In this document: piece after piece, positions 26,929-34,601 of the stretch
How positions within the stretch are numbered: position 1 is the stretch's first letter
Layout: each line of letters begins with the position of its first letter
Origin: Methylobacterium isbiliense
GTDB taxonomy: Bacteria > Pseudomonadota > Alphaproteobacteria > Rhizobiales > Beijerinckiaceae
Direction: 5' to 3'
Length of the DNA: 43,948 nucleotides
Assembly (NCBI RefSeq): GCF_022179325.1
Contig: NZ_BPQQ01000029.1
Span: forward strand, 1 to 43,948
Made by a program: the position numbers and the translations under genes
Notes under the pieces: model-generated
Told to the model about the DNA's origin: nothing
The model's input: the letters and a program-made list of their open reading frames with translations, nothing else
Database searches by the model: none

Positions 26929-27690
26929 GTGCGCCGCGCCCTTCTTGGCCTCCTGCTGCTGGCGGTTCCGGCGGCGGCCGAGATCGCGCCCGGCGAGCGG
27001 CGCTCCGGCTTCGACCAGATGACGCCGGAACTGCGCGCGATGCAGACCGACGAGGCCGCCAATCCGGGCCAGCTCTGGGTCGGCGACGGGGAGGAGGCCT
27101 GGGCGGCGGCCCCGCCCACCGGCCGGCCCGCCTGCGCCGGCTGCCACGGCGCGGTCGCGACGATGCGCGGGGTGGCGGCCCGCTATCCGGCCTGGGACGA
27201 GGCGGCGGCCCGCCCGGTGGACCTGCAGGGCCGGATCAACCTGTGCCGCACGCGCCATCAGGGCGCCGATCCCCTCCCCTTCGAGAGCCGCCCGCTCCTT
27301 GCGCTGACGGCCGCGGTGGCGGCGCAGTCCCGCGGCCTGCCCGTGGCGCCGCCGGCCGATCCGCGGCTCGACCCCGCCCGGGCGGAGGGCGAGCGCCTGT
27401 TCACGCGGCGCACCGGCCAGCTCGACCTCGCCTGCGCGCAATGCCACGACGCGCTCTGGGGCCGGCGCCTCGGCGCGAGCACCATCCCGCAGGGTCACCC
27501 CAACGGCTACCCGCTCTACCGGCTCGAATGGCAGGATCTCGGCTCGCTCCAGCGTCGCCTGCGCAACTGCCTCACGGGGATGCGGGCGGAGCCCTACCCC
27601 TTCGGCGCGCCCGAGTACCTCGCCCTCGAACTCCATCTGATGCGGCGAGCGCAGGGGCTGGCGATCGAGGCGCCGGCGGTGCGGCCGTGA
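26929..27690 (+). CDS. soxA: Sulfur-oxidation diheme cytochrome SoxA
   Basis: SoxA is the catalytic subunit of SoxXA, joining thiosulfate to SoxY. The 253-residue protein begins with a signal peptide (GTG start at 26929; cleavage near residue 18). It has two heme sites, Cys69-x-x-Cys72-His73 (CAGCH) and Cys169-x-x-Cys172-His173 (CAQCH). Cys106 (INLCRTRH) is a likely heme ligand. Cys214 in RNCLTGMRAEP matches the active-site cysteine, a persulfide in studied SoxA proteins. All are present, so it should be active. The order X-Y-Z-A here lacks soxB and soxCD, which are not in the window. Confidence 0.94.
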   Translation: MRRALLGLLLLAVPAAAEIAPGERRSGFDQMTPELRAMQTDEAANPGQLWVGDGEEAWAAAPPTGRPACAGCHGAVATMRGVAARYPAWDEAAARPVDLQGRINLCRTRHQGADPLPFESRPLLALTAAVAAQSRGLPVAPPADPRLDPARAEGERLFTRRTGQLDLACAQCHDALWGRRLGASTIPQGHPNGYPLYRLEWQDLGSLQRRLRNCLTGMRAEPYPFGAPEYLALELHLMRRAQGLAIEAPAVRP

Positions 27691-27742
27691 GGCGTGACGC
27701 GCCCCGCGCGGCGGTCTAAGTCTTCGCTCCGGGAGAGACGGC

Positions 27743-28393
27743 ATGGCGCACGACCACCACGACCACGACCACGACCACCACGACCATCATCACGGCAGCG
27801 AACTCTCGCCGATGGACCTGCGGGTGCGGGCGCTCGAATCGATCCTCGTCGAGAAGGGCTACGTCGATCCAGCCGCGCTCGACGCGCTGATCGAGACCTA
27901 CGAGTCGAAGATCGGCCCGCGCAACGGCGCGCAGGTCGTGGCGCGGGCCTGGGTCGATCCGGCCTACAGGGCCCGGCTCCTCGACGACGCGACGGCGGCG
28001 ATCCGCGAACTCGGCTTCGGCGGCCGGGGCGGCGAGCACATGGTGGTGGTGGAGAACACCCCCGAGGAGCACAACCTCGTCGTCTGTACGCTCTGCTCCT
28101 GCTACCCCTGGCCGGTGCTCGGCCTGCCGCCGGTCTGGTACAAGTCGCCGCCCTACCGCTCCCGGGCGGTGATCGACCCGCGCGGCGTGCTGGCAGAGTT
28201 CGGCGTCACGCTGCCCGGGACGACGCGCATCCGCGTGTGGGATTCCACCGCGGAACTCCGCTACATGGTCCTGCCGATGCGCCCGGCCGGCAGCGACCAC
28301 CTCGACGAGGCGGCGCTCGCCGATCTCGTCACCCGCGACGCGATGATCGGCACCGGGCTTCCCCTCTCTCCCGACCAGGTGGTGCGCTCATGA
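27743..28393 (+). CDS. Cobalt-type nitrile hydratase alpha subunit (or thiocyanate hydrolase-like)
   Basis: A 216-residue metal-centre subunit. The claw motif VCTLCSC (Val114-Cys120) has Thr in the third position, as in the cobalt rather than the iron type; the two outer-sphere cysteines are oxidised in active enzymes. [25 protein letters not shown] and [17 protein letters not shown] are family hallmarks. Unusually, it starts with ten His among residues 3-17, alternating with Asp, a natural metal-binding tail that could help cobalt loading. The gamma subunit of thiocyanate hydrolase shares this motif, and the Sox neighbourhood makes that alternative worth testing. It lies 52 bases after soxA and overlaps the beta gene. 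Confidence 0.9.
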   Translation: MAHDHHDHDHDHHDHHHGSELSPMDLRVRALESILVEKGYVDPAALDALIETYESKIGPRNGAQVVARAWVDPAYRARLLDDATAAIRELGFGGRGGEHMVVVENTPEEHNLVVCTLCSCYPWPVLGLPPVWYKSPPYRSRAVIDPRGVLAEFGVTLPGTTRIRVWDSTAELRYMVLPMRPAGSDHLDEAALADLVTRDAMIGTGLPLSPDQVVRS

Positions 28394-29064
28394 ACGGCGG
28401 GCAGGATCTCGGCGGCATGCAGGGCTTCGGGCCGATCGGCTTCGAGGCGGACGAGCCCTGGTTCCACGCCCCCTGGGAGCGGCGCGTCTTCGCGATGGTG
28501 ATGGCGATGGGGCTCACCGGAACCTGGAACCTCGACGCGAGCCGCGCCGCGCGCGAATCGCTGCCGCCCGGCGAGTACCTCACCTCCAGCTACTACCGGA
28601 TCTGGTTCCGGGCGCTGGAGAAGCAGGTGGTGCAGCACGGCCTCGTGACCGAGGGCGAACTGGCGGCGGGCGCCGCGCTGACGCCGCCGGCCCCGGTCGC
28701 CCGCGTGCTCAAGGGCGAGGAGGTGGCGCCGCTCTTCGCCCGCGGCTTCCCGAGCGACCGCCCCGGCCCGGACCGGCCCCGCTTCGCGGCGGGCGACGAG
28801 GTGACGGCCAAGACCATCAACCCGCCGGGCCATACCCGGCTGCCGCGCTACGTCCGCGGGCGCACCGGCGTGGTGGAGCGGGTGCACGGCCGCTTCGTCT
28901 TTCCGGATTCCAACGCGCATTTCGCGGGCGAGGCGCCGCAATGGCTCTACACGGTGCGCTTCGCCGGGGTGGAGCTGTGGGGCGAGGATGCCGATCCGGG
29001 CCTCGCGGTCTCGGTCAATGCCTTCGAGAGCTACCTCGAACCCGCGCGCGGGCGCGCCGCATGA
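28390..29064 (+). CDS. Nitrile hydratase beta subunit
   Basis: A 224-residue partner of the alpha subunit. The N-terminal half carries the family start [16 protein letters not shown] and [13 protein letters not shown], with [12 protein letters not shown]. The C-terminal SH3-like half has [28 protein letters not shown] and [13 protein letters not shown]. It is one continuous chain, whereas thiocyanate hydrolase has the beta part divided into two proteins; this favours a nitrile hydratase. Start ATG 28390 overlaps the alpha stop (ATGA), and the activator gene overlaps its own stop, so all three are translated together. Gene order alpha-beta-activator matches that reported for the Pseudomonas putida cobalt enzyme. 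Confidence 0.92.
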   Translation: MNGGQDLGGMQGFGPIGFEADEPWFHAPWERRVFAMVMAMGLTGTWNLDASRAARESLPPGEYLTSSYYRIWFRALEKQVVQHGLVTEGELAAGAALTPPAPVARVLKGEEVAPLFARGFPSDRPGPDRPRFAAGDEVTAKTINPPGHTRLPRYVRGRTGVVERVHGRFVFPDSNAHFAGEAPQWLYTVRFAGVELWGEDADPGLAVSVNAFESYLEPARGRAA

Positions 29065-29369
29065 GGCCCGAGGACCCGCCGGCCTTCGCGGCGCCCTGGG
29101 AGGCCCAGACCTTCGCGATGGTCGTGGCGCTGCACGATCGCGGCCTGTTCACCTGGAGCGAGTGGGCAGAGGCGCTGGGGGAGGCGAGCCGCGACGGCGA
29201 CCGGCCGGCGGACTACGCTCTCTGGCTGGAGACGATCGAGCGGCTCCTGGCCGAGCGCGGCGTCACCACGGCCCACGCCCTCGCCGACCGGCAGACCGCC
29301 TTCGCCCGGGCGGCCGCGGCGACGCCCCACGGCGAGCCGATCGCGCTGACGAACGATCCGGGGCCGTGA
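29061..29369 (+). CDS. Nitrile hydratase activator / accessory protein (P14K-like)
   Basis: A 102-residue protein homologous to the N-terminal half of the beta subunit (PWEAQTFAMVVALHDRGLFTWSEWAEAL, then DYALWLETIERLL). Such small proteins bring cobalt to the alpha subunit by a subunit-swapping mechanism in studied systems. The ATG at 29061 overlaps the beta stop by 4 bases. No amidase, cobalt transporter or regulator follows; the next element is the terminator of the opposing rpsT. It is the last gene of the 8-kb same-strand block. Confidence 0.88.
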   Translation: MRPEDPPAFAAPWEAQTFAMVVALHDRGLFTWSEWAEALGEASRDGDRPADYALWLETIERLLAERGVTTAHALADRQTAFARAAAATPHGEPIALTNDPGP

Positions 29370-29398
29370 CGGGCCGGTACGGGCGGCCGCCGCGCATG

Positions 29399-29422
29399 AA
29401 AAAGCCCGGCGCAGGGCCGGGC
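29399..29422 (-). terminator. Rho-independent terminator of rpsT
   Basis: A 7-bp stem (29404-29410 with 29416-29422, 5-base loop) followed on the minus strand by five T (complement of 29399-29403), about 30 bases after the rpsT stop. It is GC-rich, well formed and in the right orientation. Confidence 0.85.
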
Positions 29423-29450
29423 CGTTTCGTCGCCGGAGCGTGGCCGAAGC

Positions 29451-29717
29451 TTACGCCTGGAGCGCCTTCACCCGCGCGGCGAGGCGCGAGACCTTCCGGG
29501 AGGCCGTGTTCTTGTGCACGATGCCCTTCTGCGACGCGCGCATGATCTCCGGCTGCGCGGCGGACAGGGCCGCCTGGGCGCTGGTGGCGTCGCCGGAGGC
29601 GATCGCCTCCTCGACCTTGCGCACGAAGGTGCGCATGCGGCTGCGGCGCGAGCGGTTGATCGCCGTGCGCTTGGCGATCTTGCGGGTCATCTTCTTGGCC
29701 GACGTGGTGTTGGCCAT
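29451..29717 (-). CDS. rpsT: 30S ribosomal protein S20
   Basis: An 88-residue, strongly basic, all-helical ribosomal protein that binds 16S r[23 protein letters not shown]-type N terminus (MANT, AKK, R-K-I), [18 protein letters not shown] and [19 protein letters not shown] are typical. The start ATG 29717 has an AGGAAG ribosome site. rpsT near dnaA is a conserved alphaproteobacterial arrangement; here it points the other way, and one arginase-family gene sits between. Its own T-tailed terminator follows. Confidence 0.96.
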   Translation of the reverse strand: MANTTSAKKMTRKIAKRTAINRSRRSRMRTFVRKVEEAIASGDATSAQAALSAAQPEIMRASQKGIVHKNTASRKVSRLAARVKALQA

Positions 29718-29958
29718 CGGTCTTCCTCATTCTCGATTGCGCGATGACCCGACCGGGCCGGGACGACGTCGCGTGCATGGCGCTGAAAGCACAGGAACCC
29801 CGCCGGGGCGAGCCGGCGGGTCCGCGAGGCGCCTCCTATAGCCGCGCCGCCGCGCAGCGTCAACGCGCCTGCGCGGGGCAATCGCCCGGCCCGACTCCTC
29901 ATCCGGGCGCCGTCCCGCTAGGACTGACGCTGCCGCGACACGCAGGAGAGGCCCGGCC

Positions 29959-30975
29959 ATGAGTGAGGATTCCATGAGTGAGGATGCCGCCCAGCAGGCG
30001 CGACTCGCCCGGTTCCAGCCGCTCTCCGGCATGGTGATGCCGCGTTTCGCCGGGCTCGCGAGCCTGATGCGCCTGCCCGTGCTGGAGCCCGCCGCGGCGA
30101 TCCGGGAGGGCGTCGAGATCGGGCTGTTCGGCATCCCCCTCGACAGCGCCACCACCAACCGGCCCGGCGCCCGGCTCGGGCCGCGCGGCGTGCGCGAGCA
30201 ATCGGCGCTGATGCGCCTCGTCAACCATGCCTCCGGCGTCTCGCCCTACGAGCTCTGCGCCTGCGCGGATCTCGGCGACGTGCCGGTCAATCCGGTGGAC
30301 GTGGCCGACACCCTGGCCCGCATCGAGGCCTTCGCCGGCCCGCTCCACGCCGCCGGCCTGACGATGCTGGCGATCGGGGGCGACCACCTCGTCACCTACC
30401 CGCTGCTGCGGGTGATCGGCGCACGGGCGCCGGTCGGCCTGATCCACATCGATGCCCACAGCGACACCGCGGACAGTTATTTCGGCGGTGCCCGCCTGAC
30501 CCACGGCACGCCCTTCCGCCGGGCGATCGAGGACGGCGTGCTCGATCCCCGGCGCATGGTGCAGATCGGCATCCGCGGCACGCTCTATGCCCGCGACGAG
30601 CGCCGCTGGGCGCTCGACCAGGGCATCCGGATCATCGAGATGGAGAGCGTGATCGCGCAGGGGCTGCCCGCCGTGGTGACGGAGGCGCGGGCCATCGTCG
30701 GATCGGCCCCGACCTATCTCAGCTTCGACATCGATTCCCTCGATCCCGCCTTCGCGCCCGGCACCGGCACGCCAGAGATCGGCGGCTTCACCTCGCGCGA
30801 GGCGCTGTTCCTGGTTCGCGCCCTGCGGGGGCTCGACCTGATCGGGGCCGACGTGGTGGAGGTGGCCCCGCCCCTCGATCCCGGGGGCACCACGGCGCTG
30901 GTCGGTGCGACGATCGCCTTCGAACTCCTCTGCCATCTGGCGGAGGCCCGCGCGCGGCGCAGCCGCCAGGGCTGA
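29959..30975 (+). CDS. Ureohydrolase (agmatinase/arginase family)
   Basis: A 338-residue binuclear-manganese hydrolase that cleaves urea from a guanidino compound. All metal ligands are visible: His143 (GGDHL), Asp165/His167/Asp169 (HIDAHSDT) and Asp257/Asp259 (SFDIDSLDPAFAPGTGTPE). The family includes agmatinase, guanidinobutyrase and related enzymes; the substrate-specific loop does not settle which. The start region is a tandem duplication: ATGAGTGAGGAT occurs at 29959 and again at 29974, both in frame. The first follows the GGAGAG ribosome site with better spacing. The purpose near dnaA is unknown; the location may be incidental. Confidence 0.9.
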   Translation: MSEDSMSEDAAQQARLARFQPLSGMVMPRFAGLASLMRLPVLEPAAAIREGVEIGLFGIPLDSATTNRPGARLGPRGVREQSALMRLVNHASGVSPYELCACADLGDVPVNPVDVADTLARIEAFAGPLHAAGLTMLAIGGDHLVTYPLLRVIGARAPVGLIHIDAHSDTADSYFGGARLTHGTPFRRAIEDGVLDPRRMVQIGIRGTLYARDERRWALDQGIRIIEMESVIAQGLPAVVTEARAIVGSAPTYLSFDIDSLDPAFAPGTGTPEIGGFTSREALFLVRALRGLDLIGADVVEVAPPLDPGGTTALVGATIAFELLCHLAEARARRSRQG

Positions 30976-30999
30976 CGAACGGCAGGCCCGCGGGAGTCA

Positions 31000-31024
31000 A
31001 GCCCCGCGGCGCCCCCGCGGGGCT
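31000..31024 (+). terminator. Hairpin after the ureohydrolase gene
   Basis: A perfect 10-bp stem (31000-31009 with 31015-31024, 5-base loop) begins 25 bases after the stop codon. There is no T-run. It separates the gene from the dnaA upstream region. Confidence 0.5.
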
Positions 31025-31202
31025 GTCCACCGCCGTATCCCCGGCCCCCGCCCGGTTCTCGACACCCTGCGGCGCGGGGGGCGCCGGACCGGCCGTGATT
31101 CCGCAGCTTCGGCGAAGATCGCGCCCGCCCAAGGCGTTGGGCCGGGACAAGCTGTGCGCGGGCAGTGGGCCGCACGACGCCTCAACGCATCCTTAACCAT
31201 CC

Positions 31203-31232
31203 GGTGAAGCCTCGCTGTTGCGAAGCTTCACC
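31203..31232. repeat. Interrupted 30-base hairpin upstream of dnaA
   Basis: An 8-bp outer stem (31203-31210 with 31225-31232) and a 4-bp inner stem (31212-31215 with 31220-31223) are separated by one mismatch, closing a TGTT loop. It sits about 350 bases before the dnaA start. Confidence 0.55.
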
Positions 31233-31471
31233 AGGAAAGCGTAACGTTCCGGAGGTTCGCCGTCCGGCGGATCCCGCCTTCGACATCCTCAAGTCACGAC
31301 CCGACTCGTCGGCCCGCAGGCCGCCGCCGGACGAGTCGTGCCCGGGCGCCTGCCCGCCGGGATGCTGATTCGGCGGGATGTCGAAGCGGTGCGCCCCTTA
31401 AGGGAAACGAGACTTCTTGTTGATAGACCCGTGGGGAAGCCGGGGATGGCGCTGGGGGTAGTTGACTCCCC

Positions 31472-31514
31472 GTTCTGAACCAGGGCCGACATGGTTCGAA
31501 CTGGGACATGTCGG
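31472..31514 (+). promoter_or_regulatory. Overlapping alternative hairpins in the probable dnaA leader
   Basis: One stem pairs 31472-31482 with 31492-31501 (10 bp, one bulged T). A second pairs 31486-31493 with 31507-31514 (8 bp). They share bases 31492-31493 and so compete. They lie 65-110 bases before the dnaA start codon, where an mRNA leader would be. A control function is inferred only from structure and position. Confidence 0.4.
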
Positions 31515-31578
31515 GAGTTGCGTATCGGCGTACGGGCCGCGGGCGGGCAGCCGCGGGCGGTCCGAGAGAGGACCCATC

Positions 31579-33054
31579 ATGCGTATGGACGGCAGCTTGG
31601 CGGAAGGGGTCGATCCGGGCAGGAGCGGCGGCGGCGGCAGCGAGTACGCGGCGGCGTGGCAGCGGGTGAAGCGCCGTCTGCGGGCGGAACTCGGCGAGGA
31701 CGTCTTCGCGAGCTGGTTCGCCCGCCTCGAACTGCAGGAGGTGGCGGGCGGCGTCGCGCGGCTGACCGTGCCGACCCGGTTCCTGAAGAGCTGGATCGAA
31801 TCCCACTACCTCGACCGGGTGCTGGCCAATTTCCGCAGCGAGGCGGACGGCATCGAGAGCATCGAGGTCGGCGTGCGCGGCCCGATGGCGCAGCCCCGCG
31901 CGCCCGTCGCCATCGCCAAGCCGGCCGCGTCGCTGCGCCCGCCGGCGGCCTCTTCCCTGGTGGCCGAGGCGCACGAGCCCGAGCGCGCCGGGCGCGGCGA
32001 GGCGGCCGGGGATCTCAGCGGCGCGCCGCTGGATGCGCGCCTGACCTTCGAGAGCTTCGTGGTCGGCCGCTCGAACGCGCTGGCGCACGCGGCGGCCGAG
32101 CGCGTGGCGGGCCACGAGGGCAGCACGCCCCTCTACAACCCGCTCTACTTCCACGCGGGCGTGGGCCTGGGCAAGACGCACCTGCTGCACGCGATCGGGC
32201 ATGCCGCCAAGGGCCACGGCCGGCGGGTGATCTACCTCACCGCCGACCGCTTCATGTACGGCTTCGTCAACGCCCTGAAGACCCAGAACGCGCTGGCCTT
32301 CAAGGAGCGCCTGCGCGCCATCGACGTCCTGATCCTCGACGACGTGCAGTTCATCCAGGGCCGCTCGATCCAGGCGGAGTTCGGCCACACGCTGAACGCG
32401 CTGATCGATGCCGGGCGACAGGTGGTGGCCGCCGCCGACCGGCCGCCGACCGAGCTGGAGAGCCTGGACGAGCGGGTGCGCTCGCGCCTCGCGGGCGGGC
32501 TCGTGGTCGAGATCGGCACCCTCGACGAGGCGTTGCGGGCCACCATCCTGCACTCGCGCCTGGAGGCGGTGCGCGCCACGCACCCGGCCTTCGAGGTGAG
32601 CCCGGCGGTGGCCGAGTACGTCGCCAAGGCGATCACCGCCAACGGGCGCGACCTCGAAGGGGCGGTCAACCGGCTGCTGGCCCACGCGACCCTGACGGGC
32701 GCCCCCGTGACCCTGGAGACCGCCGAGACGGCGATCCGCGACCTCGTCAAGAACCGCGAGCCCAAGCGCGTCAAGATCGAGGACATCCAGAAGCTGGTGG
32801 CGAGCCGCTACAACGTCTCGCGCTCCGACATCCTGTCGGAGCGGCGCACCGCCGCCGTGGTCAAGCCGCGCCAGATCGCCATGTACCTCTCGAAGGTGCT
32901 GACGCTGCGCTCGCTGCCCGAGATCGGGCGCCGCTTCGGCGGGCGCGACCACACCACGGTGCTGCACGCGGTGCGCAAGATCGAGAAGGCGATCGGCGAG
33001 GATGCCGCGCTGAGCGACGAGGTCGAACTCCTCAAGCGCATGCTGCAGGACTGA
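31579..33054 (+). CDS. dnaA: Chromosomal replication initiator DnaA
   Basis: DnaA binds the origin, opens DNA and recruits the helicase. The 491-residue protein has domain I (residues ~24-95), a variable linker with an Ala/Pro-rich stretch (~100-145), and the AAA+ domain with Walker A GVGLGKT (194-200) and Walker B LILDDVQF (Asp254-Asp255). Domain IV carries the DNA-binding signature [15 protein letters not shown] near residue 455. The ATG at 31579 has GAGAGG upstream; a second ATG is two codons later, and a longer open frame has no ribosome site. The glycine run just after the start (SGGGGS) is unusual. dnaN follows in the same direction. Confidence 0.96.
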   Translation: MRMDGSLAEGVDPGRSGGGGSEYAAAWQRVKRRLRAELGEDVFASWFARLELQEVAGGVARLTVPTRFLKSWIESHYLDRVLANFRSEADGIESIEVGVRGPMAQPRAPVAIAKPAASLRPPAASSLVAEAHEPERAGRGEAAGDLSGAPLDARLTFESFVVGRSNALAHAAAERVAGHEGSTPLYNPLYFHAGVGLGKTHLLHAIGHAAKGHGRRVIYLTADRFMYGFVNALKTQNALAFKERLRAIDVLILDDVQFIQGRSIQAEFGHTLNALIDAGRQVVAAADRPPTELESLDERVRSRLAGGLVVEIGTLDEALRATILHSRLEAVRATHPAFEVSPAVAEYVAKAITANGRDLEGAVNRLLAHATLTGAPVTLETAETAIRDLVKNREPKRVKIEDIQKLVASRYNVSRSDILSERRTAAVVKPRQIAMYLSKVLTLRSLPEIGRRFGGRDHTTVLHAVRKIEKAIGEDAALSDEVELLKRMLQD

Positions 33055-33216
33055 TCCACCGTTTCCCCCGGGTTCGGGCGGTTCTCCACGGAGCGCCGCC
33101 CGGCCGCCGGCTTGCCTTACGGGTGCGCCTTCGCCAAAGTTCCGGTCCGTGCGGGGCACGGGAGTGATGCGGCGCCGGCCGGACGGCCGGATGGTTGAAG
33201 ACGGCGGACCACCCCC

Positions 33217-34338
33217 ATGAGAGTGACAGTCGAGCGCGCGGCCCTCCTTCGGTCGCTCGGCCACGTGCACCGCGTCGTGGAGCGGCGCAACACGATCCCG
33301 ATCCTGTCGAACGTGCTGCTGCGGTCGAGCCCGGAGGGCCTGCAGCTCAAGGCCACCGACCTCGACATCGAGGTGACCGAGACGATCCCGGCCGACGTGG
33401 CCGATGGCGGCGCCACCACGGTGCCGGCCCACGTGATCTACGACATCGTGCGCAAGCTGCCGGACGGCGCCCAGGTCTCCCTGGAGACGAGCGGCGACAC
33501 GAACCAGATGCAGATCCGCTCCGGCCGCTCGCGCTTCACCCTGGGGGCCCTGCCGGAGACGGACTTCCCCGATCTCGCGGCGGGCGAACTGCCGCATCGC
33601 TTCCAGCTCCAGGCCGCCGAGCTGAAGAAGCTGATCGACAAGACCCAGTTCGCGATCTCCACCGAGGAGACCCGCTACTACCTCAACGGCATCTTCTTCC
33701 ACACCATCGAGGCCGAGGGCGGGCTGAAGCTGCGCGCGGTCGCCACCGACGGGCACCGCCTCGCCCGCGTCGAGATGCCGGCCCCCGAGGGCAGCGAGGG
33801 CCTGCCGGGCATCATCGTGCCGCGCAAGGCCGTGGCCGAGATCCAGAAGCTCGTGGAGGACGGCGGCGACAGCGTCGGGATCGAGATCTCGTCGGCCAAG
33901 GTGCGCTTCAGCTTCTCGACCGGCGTCACCCTGATCTCGAAGCTCATCGACGGCACCTTCCCGGATTACCAGCGCGTCATCCCGACCGGGAACGACAAGC
34001 GCCTGACCGTCGAGCGCGAGCAGTTCGCCAAGGCGGTCGACCGCGTCTCGACCATCTCCTCCGAGCGCGGCCGGGCCGTGAAGCTCGCGATGAGCGGCGG
34101 GCGGCTGTCCCTGTCGGTCAACAATCCGGATTCCGGCAGCGCCACCGAGGAGCTGGACGTCGATTACGAGGCGACACCGCTCGATATCGGCTTCAACGCC
34201 CGCTACCTCCTCGACATCACGGCGCAGCTCGACGGCGACACCGCCCTCTTCCGGCTCGCCGACCCCGGCTCCCCGACGCTGATCCAGGACAAGGACGACG
34301 CCCCGGCGCTCTACGTGCTGATGCCGATGCGGGTCTGA
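33217..34338 (+). CDS. dnaN: DNA polymerase III beta subunit (sliding clamp)
   Basis: The 373-residue protein has the triplicated clamp fold. Family landmarks include VERRNTIPILSNVLL near the start, the middle segment TEETRYYLNGIFFH with ATDGHRLA, and the terminal ALYVLMPMRV that lines the peptide-binding pocket. It keeps the polymerase on DNA and is also used by Okazaki-repair and regulatory proteins. Length is normal. It is 162 bases after dnaA and is followed by a ParD-like gene 29 bases downstream instead of recF. Confidence 0.96.
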   Translation: MRVTVERAALLRSLGHVHRVVERRNTIPILSNVLLRSSPEGLQLKATDLDIEVTETIPADVADGGATTVPAHVIYDIVRKLPDGAQVSLETSGDTNQMQIRSGRSRFTLGALPETDFPDLAAGELPHRFQLQAAELKKLIDKTQFAISTEETRYYLNGIFFHTIEAEGGLKLRAVATDGHRLARVEMPAPEGSEGLPGIIVPRKAVAEIQKLVEDGGDSVGIEISSAKVRFSFSTGVTLISKLIDGTFPDYQRVIPTGNDKRLTVEREQFAKAVDRVSTISSERGRAVKLAMSGGRLSLSVNNPDSGSATEELDVDYEATPLDIGFNARYLLDITAQLDGDTALFRLADPGSPTLIQDKDDAPALYVLMPMRV

Positions 34339-34367
34339 CCCCGGCCGCCGGCGTTCGGGAGCACCGC

Positions 34368-34601
34368 ATGCCGCACGCCGTGATCCCCGATCCGCCCTCG
34401 GAGGGGATCCTCGACGATCTCCGGAGCGGGCGCCACGGCGCGGCGTCCGAAGCCGTGAGCGAGGCGCTTCGCCGGCTGCGCGCCCGGGAGAGGCGGCAGG
34501 CGTGGCGGGCGGGCATTGCCAGCGGCGGCTGCGAGCCCGTCGACGGCGTGCTCGACGGGCTGGAGGAGCGGTACCGCGCCGAGCCGGACGCCGACGATTG
34601 A
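34368..34601 (+). CDS. ParD-like type II antitoxin
   Basis: A 77-residue protein whose segment ILDDLRSGRHGAASEAVSEAL matches the ParD ribbon-helix-helix region (S-G-R-x-G-x-A-S-E-x-V). It is followed by LRARERR and the toxin-binding C terminus WRAGIASGGCEPVDGVLDGL. The N-terminal strand before this is short and poorly conserved, so DNA binding may be weakened. It begins 29 bases after dnaN and overlaps the toxin reading frame by 4 bases (TTGA), the usual arrangement of parDE. Being placed between dnaN and recF is odd. It neutralises the ParE toxin in known systems. Confidence 0.7.
   Translation: MPHAVIPDPPSEGILDDLRSGRHGAASEAVSEALRRLRARERRQAWRAGIASGGCEPVDGVLDGLEERYRAEPDADD

Larger units (their letters stand above)
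31025..31578. other. dnaA upstream region (possible origin or regulatory region)
   Basis: Without a supported gene, this region carries several inverted repeats: 31203-31232, a 9-bp pair at 31302-31310/31330-31338, the palindrome CCCTTAAGGG at 31395-31404, and two overlapping hairpins at 31472-31514. GANTC sites occur at 31303, 31333 and 31464, with another just outside at 30994. I see only poor matches to the DnaA box consensus TTATCCACA, so I do not claim an origin. In several alphaproteobacteria the origin lies elsewhere. Confidence 0.5.

Noticed and set aside
30976-31578. Chromosomal origin next to dnaA
   Set aside because: No convincing cluster of DnaA boxes; nearest matches to TTATCCACA have two or three mismatches. 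It is left as a possibility in the region description only.
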